64,000 nucleotides of DNA from Streptomyces sp. CB02009 (GTDB lineage Bacteria; Actinomycetota; Actinomycetes; Streptomycetales; Streptomycetaceae). The notes under the pieces are model-generated. The model was not told the origin of the DNA. It did no database searches and was given only the letters and a program-made list of their open reading frames with translations. Positions 53,609 to 62,028 of the stretch are shown piece by piece (positions within the stretch are counted from its first letter, which is position 1; the number at the start of each line of letters is the position of its first letter). Location of the stretch: assembly GCF_001905825.1 (NCBI RefSeq), contig NZ_LIVV01000007.1, positions 372,001-436,000 of the forward strand. The letters are read 5' to 3'. A program made the position numbers and the translations under genes.

Positions 53609-56600
53609 ATGCTCGAGTCCAACGAAGACACCAACGCCCCCGGTGACAAGCTGCCGCCGCGCCGCAGGCGCCGCGCCGCTTCCCGCCCCGCCGGTCCGCC
53701 GGTGACGGGTGCGAACACCGAAACCGCAGAGGCCGCAGAGGCCGTAGCGGCCGCGCCGGCCGCCGAGGCCGCGCCCGTGGAGGCCGCCCCGGCCGAGACC
53801 GAGGCCGCACCCGCGCCGCGCGCCCGCCGCCGGGCCACCCGCAAGGCCACCGCACCGGCCGCGGAGACCGCGGCACCCGCCGTGGAGACCCCGGAGCCGG
53901 CCGTCGAGGCCCCCGCCGCCGAGGCCGCCGCCCCCGAGGCCGTCGAGGAGGCCTCCCAGGCCGCCCCGGCCCGCCCGCGCCGCCGCGCCACCCGCAAGGC
54001 CACCTCGCCGGTGACCTCCCCGGCCGCCGCCGAGGCCCCCGAAGAGACCACCGCGGTCACGCCGGCCGAGCCCGTGGCCGAGGAGGCCCCCGAGGCCGCC
54101 CCGCCGGCCCGCGCCCGCCGCCGCGCCACCCGCAAGGCGACCGCCCCGGCCGGCGCGCCCGCCGCCGCCGAGGAGACCGCGGAGACCGTGGTCGCCGCCG
54201 CTCCGGCCGCCGAACCGGTGGCCGCTGCCGCTCCGGCTGCCGCGCCCGCCCCGGCCGCCGAGGTCGCGGAGGAGGCCGCCGCGCCCGCCCCGCGCACCCG
54301 CCGCCGCGCCACCCGCAAGGCCACCTCGCCCGAGGTGACCGCCGCGCCGGCCGCCACCGCCGAGCCCGCCGCCACCGGCGAGTCGCTGCCGACCGCCGCC
54401 GTCGCGCAGATCACCGCCGACGAGGCCGAGGTCGCCGCCGCCGAGACCGCCGCCACCCGCGGCCGCGGCCGCCGCCGCGCGACCTCCCCGCAGTTCACCT
54501 CCGAGCCCGCCCCGGCCCGCGAGTCGCGCCGTGCCGCGCGCCCCTCCGTCGCCGTCTTCCAGGCCCCGGTCTTCACCGAGCCGATGTTCCAGACCCCGGA
54601 GACCGCCGCCGCGGCCGCTGCCGCCGCCCCGGTGGAGCCGGAGGAGGACGAGACGGTCGAGGAGATCGAGACCGTCGAGGCCGTCACCGAGGTCGAGGAG
54701 GCCCCCGAGACCCCCGAGCCTGCCGAGCGCCCCGAGGGCTCCCGCCGTCGCCGTCGCCGCCGCGGCGAGCCCGTCGCCGTCGAGCCGGTCCCGGCCACCG
54801 TCGCCGACGAGCCCGAGGTCGAGGCCGCCGCCGACGAGGCCGAGGAGGCCGACGACTCCGAGGAGACCGACGAGTACGAGGACCGCCCGTCCCGTCGCCG
54901 CCGCCGTGGCGGCCGTCGCCGTCGCCGCGGTGAGCTCGCCGACGCCGAGGAGTCCGAGGACGAGGAGCCGCGCTCCGAGGACTCCGACGAGACCGAGGAG
55001 TCCGAGGACGGCGAGGAGGAGCACGACGAGGCCGAGGCCTTCGCCGGCGGCTCCAGCAGCTCCCGCCGCCGCCGTCGCCGCCGCCGTCGCAGCGGGGACG
55101 CCTCCGCCGACGCCGAGGGCACCGACGAGGAGGGCGTCCGTACGGTCGTCAAGGTCCGCGAGCCCCGCCCGGCCCGTGAGAAGGCCGAGCCCGGCACCGG
55201 CGCCGACGAGGTCCAGTCCATCAAGGGCTCGACCCGCCTCGAGGCCAAGAAGCAGCGCCGCCGCGAGGGCCGCGAGCAGGGCCGCCGCCGCGTCCCGATC
55301 ATCACCGAGGCCGAGTTCCTGGCCCGCCGCGAGGCCGTCGAGCGCGTCATGGTCGTCCGCCAGAGCGGCGAGCGCACCCAGATCGGCGTCCTCGAGGACA
55401 ACGTGCTGGTCGAGCACTACGTCAACAAGGAGCAGGCCACCTCGTACGTCGGCAACGTCTACCTGGGCAAGGTCCAGAACGTCCTGCCGTCCATGGAGGC
55501 CGCCTTCGTCGACATCGGCAAGGGCCGCAACGCCGTCCTGTACGCCGGCGAGGTCAACTTCGAGGCGCTCGGCATGGGCAACGGCCCGCGCCGCATCGAG
55601 ACCGCCCTCAAGTCCGGCCAGTCGGTCCTCGTCCAGGTGACCAAGGACCCGATCGGCCACAAGGGCGCCCGTCTGACCAGCCAGGTCTCGCTGCCCGGCC
55701 GCTACCTCGTGTACGTCCCCGAGGGCTCGATGACCGGCATCAGCCGAAAGCTCCCGGACACCGAGCGCGCCCGTCTCAAGACCATCCTCAAGAAGATCGT
55801 CCCCGAGGACGCGGGCGTCATCGTGCGCACCGCCGCCGAAGGCGCGAGCGAGGACGAGCTGCGCCGCGACGTCGAGCGACTGCAGGCGCAGTGGGAGGAC
55901 ATCCAGAAGAAGGCGAAGAGCGGCAACGCCCCGACGCTGCTCTACGGCGAGCCGGACATGACGGTCCGCGTCGTCCGCGACATCTTCAACGAGGACTTCT
56001 CCAAGGTCATCGTCAGCGGTGACGAGGCGTGGGAGACCATCCACGGCTACGTGCACCACGTCGCCCCGGACCTGACCGACCGCCTGTCCAAGTGGACGAG
56101 CGAGGTCGACGTCTTCGCGACGTACCGGATCGACGAGCAGCTCATGAAGGCGCTCGACCGCAAGGTTTGGCTGCCCAGCGGCGGCTCGCTGGTGATCGAC
56201 AAGACCGAGGCGATGATCGTCGTCGACGTCAACACCGGCAAGTTCACCGGCCAGGGCGGCAACCTCGAAGAGACCGTGACGAGGAACAACCTCGAAGCGG
56301 CCGAGGAGATCGTGCGCCAGCTCCGGCTGCGCGACCTCGGCGGCATCGTCGTCATCGACTTCATCGACATGGTCCTGGAGTCCAACCGCGACCTGGTGCT
56401 GCGCCGCCTCCTGGAGTGCCTGGGCCGCGACCGGACCAAGCACCAGGTGGCCGAGGTGACCTCGCTCGGCCTGGTGCAGATGACCCGCAAGCGGGTCGGC
56501 CAGGGCCTCCTGGAGTCCTTCTCCGAGACCTGCGTCCACTGCAACGGCCGCGGTGTCATCGTGCACATGGAGCAGCCGACCACCGCCGGTGGCGGTGGCG

Positions 56601-57544
56601 GCGGCAAGCGCTCGAAGAAGCGCGGCCGCGGCGGCGCCGAGCACGTCCACGAGCACGAGCACGCCGAGACGGACGTCGAGACCGCCGAGGTCGAGACCGA
56701 GGCCGAGGTCGCCGCCGAGGTGGCCGCCCCGGTGGCGCTGCCCGAGCCGATCGCCGCGGACGAGGAGCTGTACGGCTCCGTCGCCGAGGCGGAGGCCGCC
56801 GCGACCCGTGGTCGCGGCCGCCGTCGGGCGACCCGCCGGGTGTCCGCGCCGGCCACCGCGCGGCCGGTCGTGGAGACCGAGGCCGTCGAGTTCGAGGCGA
56901 AGCCGAAGGCCGAGCCGAAGCCGGAGCCCGTGGCGGCGCCGGAGCCGGTCGTCGAGCCGGAGCCCGTCGTGGCCCCGGTCGCCGAGACCGTCGCCGAGCC
57001 GGTGGCCGAGGAGACCGCGGCCCCGGCCCCCCGCGGCCGTCGCCGTGCCACCCGCCGGGCGACCTCCCCGGTCGTCTCGACCACGGAGCCGGCCGCCGCG
57101 CCGACCGTCGTCGAGCCGGTCGTCGAGACCGCCCCGGAGCCGGAGCCCGTCGTGGCGCCGGTCGCGGAGCCGGAGCCCGCCGTCGCGCCCGTCGCCGAGG
57201 AGGCCCCCGTGGCCGCCCCGCCGCGGGCCCGCCGCCGGGTGGTCCGCAAGGCCACCGCTCCCGCCGGTTCGCCCTCGGGCGCCGAGGACGCGGCCGTCGT
57301 CGTGGTGACCACGGCTCCGGCCGAGGCCGCCGAGACGGCCCCGCAGGCCGCAGAGACCGAGGCCGAGCCCGCCCCCGTCAAGAAGACGGCGGCGCGCAAG
57401 ACCGCGGCGAAGAAGACCACGGCCAAGAAGGCCGCCACCAAGAAGACGGCGGCGACCAAGAAGACCGCGGCGAAGAAGACCACCACCAAGAAGGCCCCGG
57501 CCAAGAAGGCGGCGGAGAAGACCGCCGCCCCGGCCCAGGACTGA
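53609..57544 (+). CDS. rne: Ribonuclease E/G with long disordered N- and C-terminal arms
   Basis: A 1311-aa endoribonuclease of the RNase E/G family for mRNA decay and rRNA processing. The catalytic core (about 565-990) includes an S1 domain (TSYVGNVYLGKVQNVLPSMEAAFVDIG, from about 611), catalytic aspartates D873 (VVDVNTGKF) and D917 (VVIDFIDM), and the zinc-link C975-x2-C978. The 560-residue N-terminal arm and 320-residue C-terminal arm are Ala/Glu/Pro/Arg-rich with eight copies of an RRRATRKAT-like block; the protein ends in a Lys-rich AAKKTTAKK tract. Streptomyces RNase E has its core in the middle, as here. ATG 53609 with GGGAG upstream. Confidence 0.95.
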   Translation: MLESNEDTNAPGDKLPPRRRRRAASRPAGPPVTGANTETAEAAEAVAAAPAAEAAPVEAAPAETEAAPAPRARRRATRKATAPAAETAAPAVETPEPAVEAPAAEAAAPEAVEEASQAAPARPRRRATRKATSPVTSPAAAEAPEETTAVTPAEPVAEEAPEAAPPARARRRATRKATAPAGAPAAAEETAETVVAAAPAAEPVAAAAPAAAPAPAAEVAEEAAAPAPRTRRRATRKATSPEVTAAPAATAEPAATGESLPTAAVAQITADEAEVAAAETAATRGRGRRRATSPQFTSEPAPARESRRAARPSVAVFQAPVFTEPMFQTPETAAAAAAAAPVEPEEDETVEEIETVEAVTEVEEAPETPEPAERPEGSRRRRRRRGEPVAVEPVPATVADEPEVEAAADEAEEADDSEETDEYEDRPSRRRRRGGRRRRRGELADAEESEDEEPRSEDSDETEESEDGEEEHDEAEAFAGGSSSSRRRRRRRRRSGDASADAEGTDEEGVRTVVKVREPRPAREKAEPGTGADEVQSIKGSTRLEAKKQRRREGREQGRRRVPIITEAEFLARREAVERVMVVRQSGERTQIGVLEDNVLVEHYVNKEQATSYVGNVYLGKVQNVLPSMEAAFVDIGKGRNAVLYAGEVNFEALGMGNGPRRIETALKSGQSVLVQVTKDPIGHKGARLTSQVSLPGRYLVYVPEGSMTGISRKLPDTERARLKTILKKIVPEDAGVIVRTAAEGASEDELRRDVERLQAQWEDIQKKAKSGNAPTLLYGEPDMTVRVVRDIFNEDFSKVIVSGDEAWETIHGYVHHVAPDLTDRLSKWTSEVDVFATYRIDEQLMKALDRKVWLPSGGSLVIDKTEAMIVVDVNTGKFTGQGGNLEETVTRNNLEAAEEIVRQLRLRDLGGIVVIDFIDMVLESNRDLVLRRLLECLGRDRTKHQVAEVTSLGLVQMTRKRVGQGLLESFSETCVHCNGRGVIVHMEQPTTAGGGGGGKRSKKRGRGGAEHVHEHEHAETDVETAEVETEAEVAAEVAAPVALPEPIAADEELYGSVAEAEAAATRGRGRRRATRRVSAPATARPVVETEAVEFEAKPKAEPKPEPVAAPEPVVEPEPVVAPVAETVAEPVAEETAAPAPRGRRRATRRATSPVVSTTEPAAAPTVVEPVVETAPEPEPVVAPVAEPEPAVAPVAEEAPVAAPPRARRRVVRKATAPAGSPSGAEDAAVVVVTTAPAEAAETAPQAAETEAEPAPVKKTAARKTAAKKTTAKKAATKKTAATKKTAAKKTTTKKAPAKKAAEKTAAPAQD

Positions 57545-57550
57545 CCGGTG

Positions 57551-57586
57551 GGTGCGGGCCGCCCCCTCACCGGGGCGGCCCGCACC
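57551..57586 (+). terminator. Terminator after rne
   Basis: 15-nt arms (57551-57565, 57572-57586) around CTCACC, 6 bp past the stop. Confidence 0.88.
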
Positions 57587-57598
57587 GAACGGGCGAAT

Positions 57599-57628
57599 TT
57601 GACCCTCTGCGGCAGCCGCCCGTAACCT
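57599..57628 (+). promoter_or_regulatory. Promoter of rplU-rpmA
   Basis: TTGACC (57599-57604) and TAACCT (57623-57628) with 18 bp spacing fit the main vegetative (HrdB) consensus well. It gives a leader of roughly 150 nt before rplU, with a 6-bp hairpin at 57675-57691. Confidence 0.75.
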
Positions 57629-57786
57629 AGACCGTCGGCGTGTCTATCGACGCGTCGCGCCTCTGAGCACCTCCCTCCCGCTCGTCGGGAGAGGCCGCTC
57701 GTCCGATTCCGGAACGCCGCGGGCCCTCGGGTCCGTGTGAGTGGCTGGCTTCAGAGGTTTCGATCCCGAGTGAGAGAGAGATCCGC

Positions 57787-58107
57787 GTGTACGCCATCGT
57801 GCGCAGCGGTGGTCGCCAGCACAAGGTTGCTGTCGGCGACATCGTTGAGGTTGACAAGATTTCCACTGCCAAGGTTGGCGACACGGTCGAGCTCTCGACC
57901 CTGCTCGTTGTCGACGGCGACGCCGTGACCAGCGACCCGTGGGTCCTGGCCGGCATCAAGGTCACGGCCGAGGTCGTGGACCACCACAAGGGCGCGAAGA
58001 TCGACATCCTGCGCTACAAGAACAAGACCGGCTACCGCCGTCGCCAGGGTCACCGCCAGCAGTACACGGCGATCAAGGTCACCGGTATCCCCGCGGCTGC
58101 GAAGTAA
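57787..58107 (+). CDS. rplU: 50S ribosomal protein L21
   Basis: A 106-aa L21 protein of the large ribosomal subunit. It begins YAIVRSGGRQHKVAVGD and ends with the basic GYRRRQGHRQQYTAIKVTGI region. GTG start with GAGAGAG upstream. rpmA starts 13 bp after the stop, forming the usual L21-L27 operon; rne precedes but is separated by a terminator and a promoter. Confidence 0.97.
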   Translation: MYAIVRSGGRQHKVAVGDIVEVDKISTAKVGDTVELSTLLVVDGDAVTSDPWVLAGIKVTAEVVDHHKGAKIDILRYKNKTGYRRRQGHRQQYTAIKVTGIPAAAK

Positions 58108-58120
58108 GAGGGACTGAGAC

Positions 58121-58375
58121 ATGGCACACAAGAAGGGCGCATCGTCCACCCGGAACGGGCGCGACTCCAATGCCCAGCGGCTCGGCGTGAAGCGCTTCGG
58201 CGGTCAGGTCGTCAGCGCTGGTGAGATCCTCATCCGCCAGCGTGGCACCCACTTCCACCCGGGCTCCGGCGTCGGCCGTGGCGGCGACGACACGCTGTTC
58301 GCCCTGCAGGCCGGTTCGGTGCAGTTCGGCACCCACCGTGGCCGCAAGGTCGTGAACATCGTTCCGGTCGCCTGA
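58121..58375 (+). CDS. rpmA: 50S ribosomal protein L27
   Basis: An 84-aa L27 protein, whose N-terminus reaches the peptidyl transferase centre. It starts AHKKGASSTRNGRDSNAQRLGVKRFGGQ directly, without the cleaved N-terminal extension found in Firmicutes. GAGGGA lies 7 nt before the ATG. A hairpin follows the stop and then obg. Confidence 0.97.
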   Translation: MAHKKGASSTRNGRDSNAQRLGVKRFGGQVVSAGEILIRQRGTHFHPGSGVGRGGDDTLFALQAGSVQFGTHRGRKVVNIVPVA

Positions 58376-58392
58376 TCGGTTCATTCTGCGGA

Positions 58393-58431
58393 GGCGGACC
58401 TCACTTCCCGGTCGGGAAGCGGGTCCGCCTT
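58393..58431 (+). terminator. Hairpin between rpmA and obg
   Basis: AGGCGGACC (58393-58401) pairs with GGTCCGCCT (58423-58431), with a nested CTTCCC/GGGAAG stem; TTTCG follows. It is likely a terminator or attenuator before obg. Confidence 0.75.
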
Positions 58432-58482
58432 TCGCGTGTTACTAGATAGACATTCCGCACGTATTCAGATGGAGGCACACCC

Positions 58483-59922
58483 ATGACCACCTTCGTGGAC
58501 CGCGTCGAGCTGCATGTCGCCGCGGGTAACGGAGGCCACGGCTGCGCCTCCGTTCACCGGGAGAAGTTCAAGCCGCTCGGCGGGCCCGACGGCGGCAACG
58601 GCGGCCGCGGCGGCGACGTGATCCTGGTCGTCGACCAGGCGATCACCACGCTCCTCGACTACCACCACTCGCCGCACCGCAAGGCGACCAACGGCCAGCC
58701 CGGCGCCGGCGACAACCGCTCCGGCAAGGACGGCCAGGACCTCGTCCTGAACGTGCCCGACGGCACCGTCGTCCTCGACAAGGAGGGCAACGTCCTCGCC
58801 GACCTCGTCGGCCAGGGCACCACCTTCGTCGCGGGCCAGGGCGGCCGCGGCGGCCTCGGCAACGCGGCGCTGTCCTCCGCGCGCCGCAAGGCCCCCGGCT
58901 TCGCGCTCCTCGGCGAGCCCGGTGAGGCCCGGGACATCGTCCTGGAGCTGAAGACCGTCGCCGACGTGGCGCTCGTCGGCTACCCGAGCGCCGGCAAGTC
59001 CTCGCTCATCTCGGTCCTCTCGGCCGCCAAGCCGAAGATCGCGGACTACCCCTTCACCACGCTCGTCCCGAACCTGGGCGTCGTCACGGCCGGCTCGACC
59101 GTCTACACGATCGCCGACGTGCCGGGTCTCATCCCGGGCGCCAGCCAGGGCCGCGGCCTGGGCCTGGAGTTCCTGCGCCACGTCGAGCGCTGCTCGGTCC
59201 TCGTGCACGTGCTGGACACCGCGACCCTCGAATCGGACCGCGACCCGGTCACCGACCTCGACATCATCGAGGAGGAGCTGCGGCAGTACGGCGGTCTCGA
59301 GGACCGGCCGCGCATCGTCGTCCTCAACAAGGTCGACATCCCCGACGGCCAGGACCTCGCGGACATGATCCGCCCGGACCTGGAGGCCCGCGGCTACCAG
59401 GTGTTCGAGGTCTCCGCCGTGGCCCGCCTCGGCCTCAAGGAGCTCTCCTTCGCCCTCGCCGGCATCGTCGGCGAGGCGCGCGCGTCGAAGCCGCAGGAGG
59501 AGGCGACCCGTATCGTCATCCGCCCGAAGGCCGTCGACGACGCGGGCTTCACGGTCACGTACGACGAGGCCGAGGACGTGTACCGGGTGCGCGGCGAGAA
59601 GCCGGAGCGCTGGGTCCGCCAGACCGACTTCAACAACGACGAGGCCGTGGGCTACCTGGCCGACCGCCTCAACCGCCTCGGCGTCGAGGACCAGCTGATG
59701 AAGGCCGGTGCCCGCGCGGGCGACGGCGTGGCGATCGGCTCCCTGGAGAACGCGGTCGTCTTCGACTGGGAGCCCACGATGATGGCCGGCGCCGAGATGC
59801 TCGGCCGCCGAGGCGAGGACCACCGCCTCGAAGCCCCGCGTCCCGCGGCCCAGCGCCGCCGCGACCGCGAGGCGGAGCGCGACGACGCACAGCGCGCGTT
59901 CGACGAGTTCGACCCGTTCTAA
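58483..59922 (+). CDS. obg: Obg/CgtA GTPase
   Basis: A 479-aa GTPase linked to 50S ribosome assembly and, in Streptomyces, to aerial mycelium development. It has the glycine-rich Obg fold (about 1-160; GGPDGGNGGRGGDV), the G domain with P-loop GYPSAGKSS (166-174), DVPGL and NKVD, and a C-terminal OCT domain (about 350-430). A basic/acidic tail ends AFDEFDPF. GGAGG precedes the ATG. The final 33 codons and the stop are copied exactly 282 bp downstream. Confidence 0.97.
   Translation: MTTFVDRVELHVAAGNGGHGCASVHREKFKPLGGPDGGNGGRGGDVILVVDQAITTLLDYHHSPHRKATNGQPGAGDNRSGKDGQDLVLNVPDGTVVLDKEGNVLADLVGQGTTFVAGQGGRGGLGNAALSSARRKAPGFALLGEPGEARDIVLELKTVADVALVGYPSAGKSSLISVLSAAKPKIADYPFTTLVPNLGVVTAGSTVYTIADVPGLIPGASQGRGLGLEFLRHVERCSVLVHVLDTATLESDRDPVTDLDIIEEELRQYGGLEDRPRIVVLNKVDIPDGQDLADMIRPDLEARGYQVFEVSAVARLGLKELSFALAGIVGEARASKPQEEATRIVIRPKAVDDAGFTVTYDEAEDVYRVRGEKPERWVRQTDFNNDEAVGYLADRLNRLGVEDQLMKAGARAGDGVAIGSLENAVVFDWEPTMMAGAEMLGRRGEDHRLEAPRPAAQRRRDREAERDDAQRAFDEFDPF
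59820..59922 (+). repeat. 103-bp direct repeat, copy 1 (3' end of obg)
   Basis: Bases 59820-59922, which encode the last residues and stop of Obg, are identical to 60102-60204. Sequence on both sides differs. Confidence 0.98.
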
Positions 59923-60014
59923 AGGGGCTGCTCCGGCGGGGCGGTTCGGCTAGACCGCTCCGACAGGACCGGTTCGGCCGGGGCTGTTCCGGCGGGTCCG
60001 GGCGGTGCGCCGGT

Positions 60015-60033
60015 CGCCGGACGGAGTCCGGCG
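60015..60033 (+). terminator. Hairpin downstream of obg
   Basis: CGCCGGAC and GTCCGGCG, perfect 8-nt arms around GGA, 93 bp past the obg stop. Confidence 0.5.
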
Positions 60034-60101
60034 CAGTCGTCCGATGCCGGTGAGGCCCCTCGGGGCCGAGCCGTGCGAGGGCGGCCGGTAGCAGGCTCTG
60101 C

Positions 60102-60204
60102 CCACCGCCTCGAAGCCCCGCGTCCCGCGGCCCAGCGCCGCCGCGACCGCGAGGCGGAGCGCGACGACGCACAGCGCGCGTTCGACGAGTTCGACCCGTT
60201 CTAA
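60102..60204 (+). pseudogene. 103-bp direct repeat, copy 2: fragment of the obg 3' end
   Basis: Exact copy of the last 33 codons and stop of obg, without start codon or upstream coding sequence. It is too short to encode anything alone and is best described as a gene-end remnant. Confidence 0.9.
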
Positions 60205-60283
60205 CGGGAGCGTTCCGGCGCAGCCGGGTGGTCGGGCTGCCTCTCGCGGCGCCCCGCCCCGGTTCCCCGGTTCGTCAACCGAG

Positions 60284-60327
60284 CGGCCTCTCTCACCCGT
60301 CCTGTTGGACGGGGCGGGCAGAGGCCG
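60284..60327. terminator. Nested hairpin upstream of the GT2 gene
   Basis: CGGCCTCT (60284-60291) pairs with AGAGGCCG (60320-60327), and inside CCCGTCC pairs with GGACGGG around TGTT. It lies between obg and the GT2 promoter. Confidence 0.65.
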
Positions 60328-60347
60328 TTCGGGTGTCCGGGGGACCG

Positions 60348-60361
60348 TAGCATCCTCGATG
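60348..60361 (+). promoter_or_regulatory. Leaderless-type -10 of the GT2-galE operon
   Basis: TAGCAT (60348-60353), 7 bp, then the GTG start codon at 60361. No ribosome site is present. Confidence 0.45.
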
Positions 60362-62013
60362 TGAGCAGCATCACGTCCACTGAGGTGGCAGGAAAGCTCG
60401 GCGTCGTCGTCATCGCGCACAACGACGAGGCGCTGGTGGGTGACGCGATCCGGTCCGTGCTCGACCAGGGACCCGTCGTCGCCGAGGTCGTGGCCGTCGA
60501 CGACGGATCGAGCGACGGTACGGCCCGGGTCCTCGACGAACTGGCCGCGCTGCACCCCCGGTTGCGGGTCGTCCACCGCACGGTGAACAGCGGCGGTTGC
60601 GGCACCCCCCGCAACGACGGCTTCCGGGCCGTCACCGCGCCCATCGTGATATTCCTCGACAGCGACGACGTCCTGCCCGAGGGCGCGGCCGAGACCCTGG
60701 TGGCGGCGGCCGAGCGCCACCACACCCCCGTCGCCGTCGGCGCCTGCGTACGGCGGGAGCTGCCCGAGGGCCGCGACGTGCGCTGGCAGCCCGCGCTGTA
60801 CCGGGAGCCCGCCGTCCTGGAGACCGCGGACGACCTGCTGCCGCTCGTGCACGACACGCTCTGCGTCAACAAGGTCTACGACCGCGCGTTCCTCGCCGAG
60901 CACGGCATCCGCTTCCCCGAAGGCCGCTGCGTCTACGAGGACTTCCTCTTCACCGCCCGCGTCCTCGCCGCCGCGCCGCGCGTCGCCGTCGTCCCCGACA
61001 CGGTCTACATCTGGCATGTGCGCCGTGCCGCCACCGCCCGGCTGTCGATCTCCCTCGACCGGGACGGCATCGCCAACTGGCAGGCCCGGATCTCCGCCCA
61101 CCGCACCGCCGTGGAGACCTTCGAGGCGGCCGGCCGCAAGGAGCTCGCCTCCGCCTGCCGCACCAAGTTCCTCGAGCACGACCTGCGTCTGTACGCCCGT
61201 GACCTGCGGTCGCACGACATCGCGTACCGCACCGAGTGGTGGGAGCTGACCCGCGCGTACCTCGGGACCTTCGGGGAGGGCGCGATCGCCGCGGCGGCCG
61301 CCCCCGCCCGCTGGGCCGCCCGGTTCGTGCTGGCCGCCGAGGAGCCGCGGGACCTGGAGCGGCTCTCCCGGCTCACCGCCGACCCCGCCCGGCTGCTGCC
61401 GCCCCACGCCCTGAGCGGGGACACCGCCGTCTGGTCCGAGGACCTCCCGGTGGAGCTGGACGGGCTGGACTCGGTGCCGCTCGACGGCCTCCCGCTGCTC
61501 GTCGACGGCAACCTGCGCGCCGGAGCGACCGGCGGCGCGGGGGCGGGCATCGGCGGCGAACTGCGGTTCACCGTCCGCGACCTGTACGGACGGCTGGGCG
61601 CCGCCGTTCCCCGTACCGCGCGGATCGACTTCCTGCCCCGGGGCGCCGACATCCCCGCCCGTACCGAGCGGGCCGAGCTGGCCGAAGGGCCCGCCGGCTG
61701 GTCCGGCCGTGTCCCCGCCGGACTCACCGGTCTGGCCCGCGAGGGCCGTCGCCGTGGGAACCGGGGCGTGCAGCTCTGGGACGTGCGGGCCACGGTGACC
61801 TGCGCGGACGGCGCGGTCTTCACGACGGCCCTCCGACTCCCGGCGGAACGGCAGCGTCGGTCGCTCGTGCCGAGCAGCCGGTACGGTGTACTGCTGGTGC
61901 GGCAGTACACGACGGCGAACGGATCGCTGGCGGTGCGGCTCGCACCGGGTGTCCGTGACGGGCTCCGGGCGATCGGGGCAAAACTCCGCAGGATCTCCCG
62001 CAGCTCTCATTGA
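60361..62013 (+). CDS. GT2 glycosyltransferase with C-terminal accessory region
   Basis: A 550-aa protein. A GT2 domain occupies about 10-230: LGVVVIAHNDEALVGDAI, VAVDDGSSDGTARVL, and the LDSDD metal site. It is followed by a helical part and a beta-rich C-terminal region (about 360-530) ending YTTANGSLAVRL, similar to the end of the GT4 protein at 49085. It is probably another wall glycopolymer transferase. galE begins 15 bp downstream, so the operon may supply and use a galactose-type sugar. GTG start, probably leaderless. Confidence 0.88.
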   Translation: MSSITSTEVAGKLGVVVIAHNDEALVGDAIRSVLDQGPVVAEVVAVDDGSSDGTARVLDELAALHPRLRVVHRTVNSGGCGTPRNDGFRAVTAPIVIFLDSDDVLPEGAAETLVAAAERHHTPVAVGACVRRELPEGRDVRWQPALYREPAVLETADDLLPLVHDTLCVNKVYDRAFLAEHGIRFPEGRCVYEDFLFTARVLAAAPRVAVVPDTVYIWHVRRAATARLSISLDRDGIANWQARISAHRTAVETFEAAGRKELASACRTKFLEHDLRLYARDLRSHDIAYRTEWWELTRAYLGTFGEGAIAAAAAPARWAARFVLAAEEPRDLERLSRLTADPARLLPPHALSGDTAVWSEDLPVELDGLDSVPLDGLPLLVDGNLRAGATGGAGAGIGGELRFTVRDLYGRLGAAVPRTARIDFLPRGADIPARTERAELAEGPAGWSGRVPAGLTGLAREGRRRGNRGVQLWDVRATVTCADGAVFTTALRLPAERQRRSLVPSSRYGVLLVRQYTTANGSLAVRLAPGVRDGLRAIGAKLRRISRSSH

Positions 62014-62028
62014 AAGGGGTTTGGGGCT

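Larger units (their letters stand above)
59923..60360. other. Intergenic region after obg with the repeat remnant
   Basis: 438 bp without an intact gene. It contains a perfect 8-bp hairpin (60015-60033), the second copy of the obg 3' end (60102-60204), and a larger nested hairpin (60284-60327). Minus-strand open frames across it are shadows. Confidence 0.7.

Noticed and set aside
53815..54500. Regularly spaced DNA repeats suggesting an array
   Set aside because: They are in-frame codons for RRRATRKAT-type protein repeats inside rne, not a CRISPR array; spacers are coding and irregular.
52604..56662. 1352-codon minus-strand open frame opposite TIGR03936 and rne
   Set aside because: Composition is low-complexity Gly/Leu/Ala, mirroring the repetitive rne arms; no domain or ribosome site.
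59923..60360. Second functional copy of obg or a small gene downstream of obg
   Set aside because: Only the last 33 codons are duplicated, with no start codon or upstream coding sequence.
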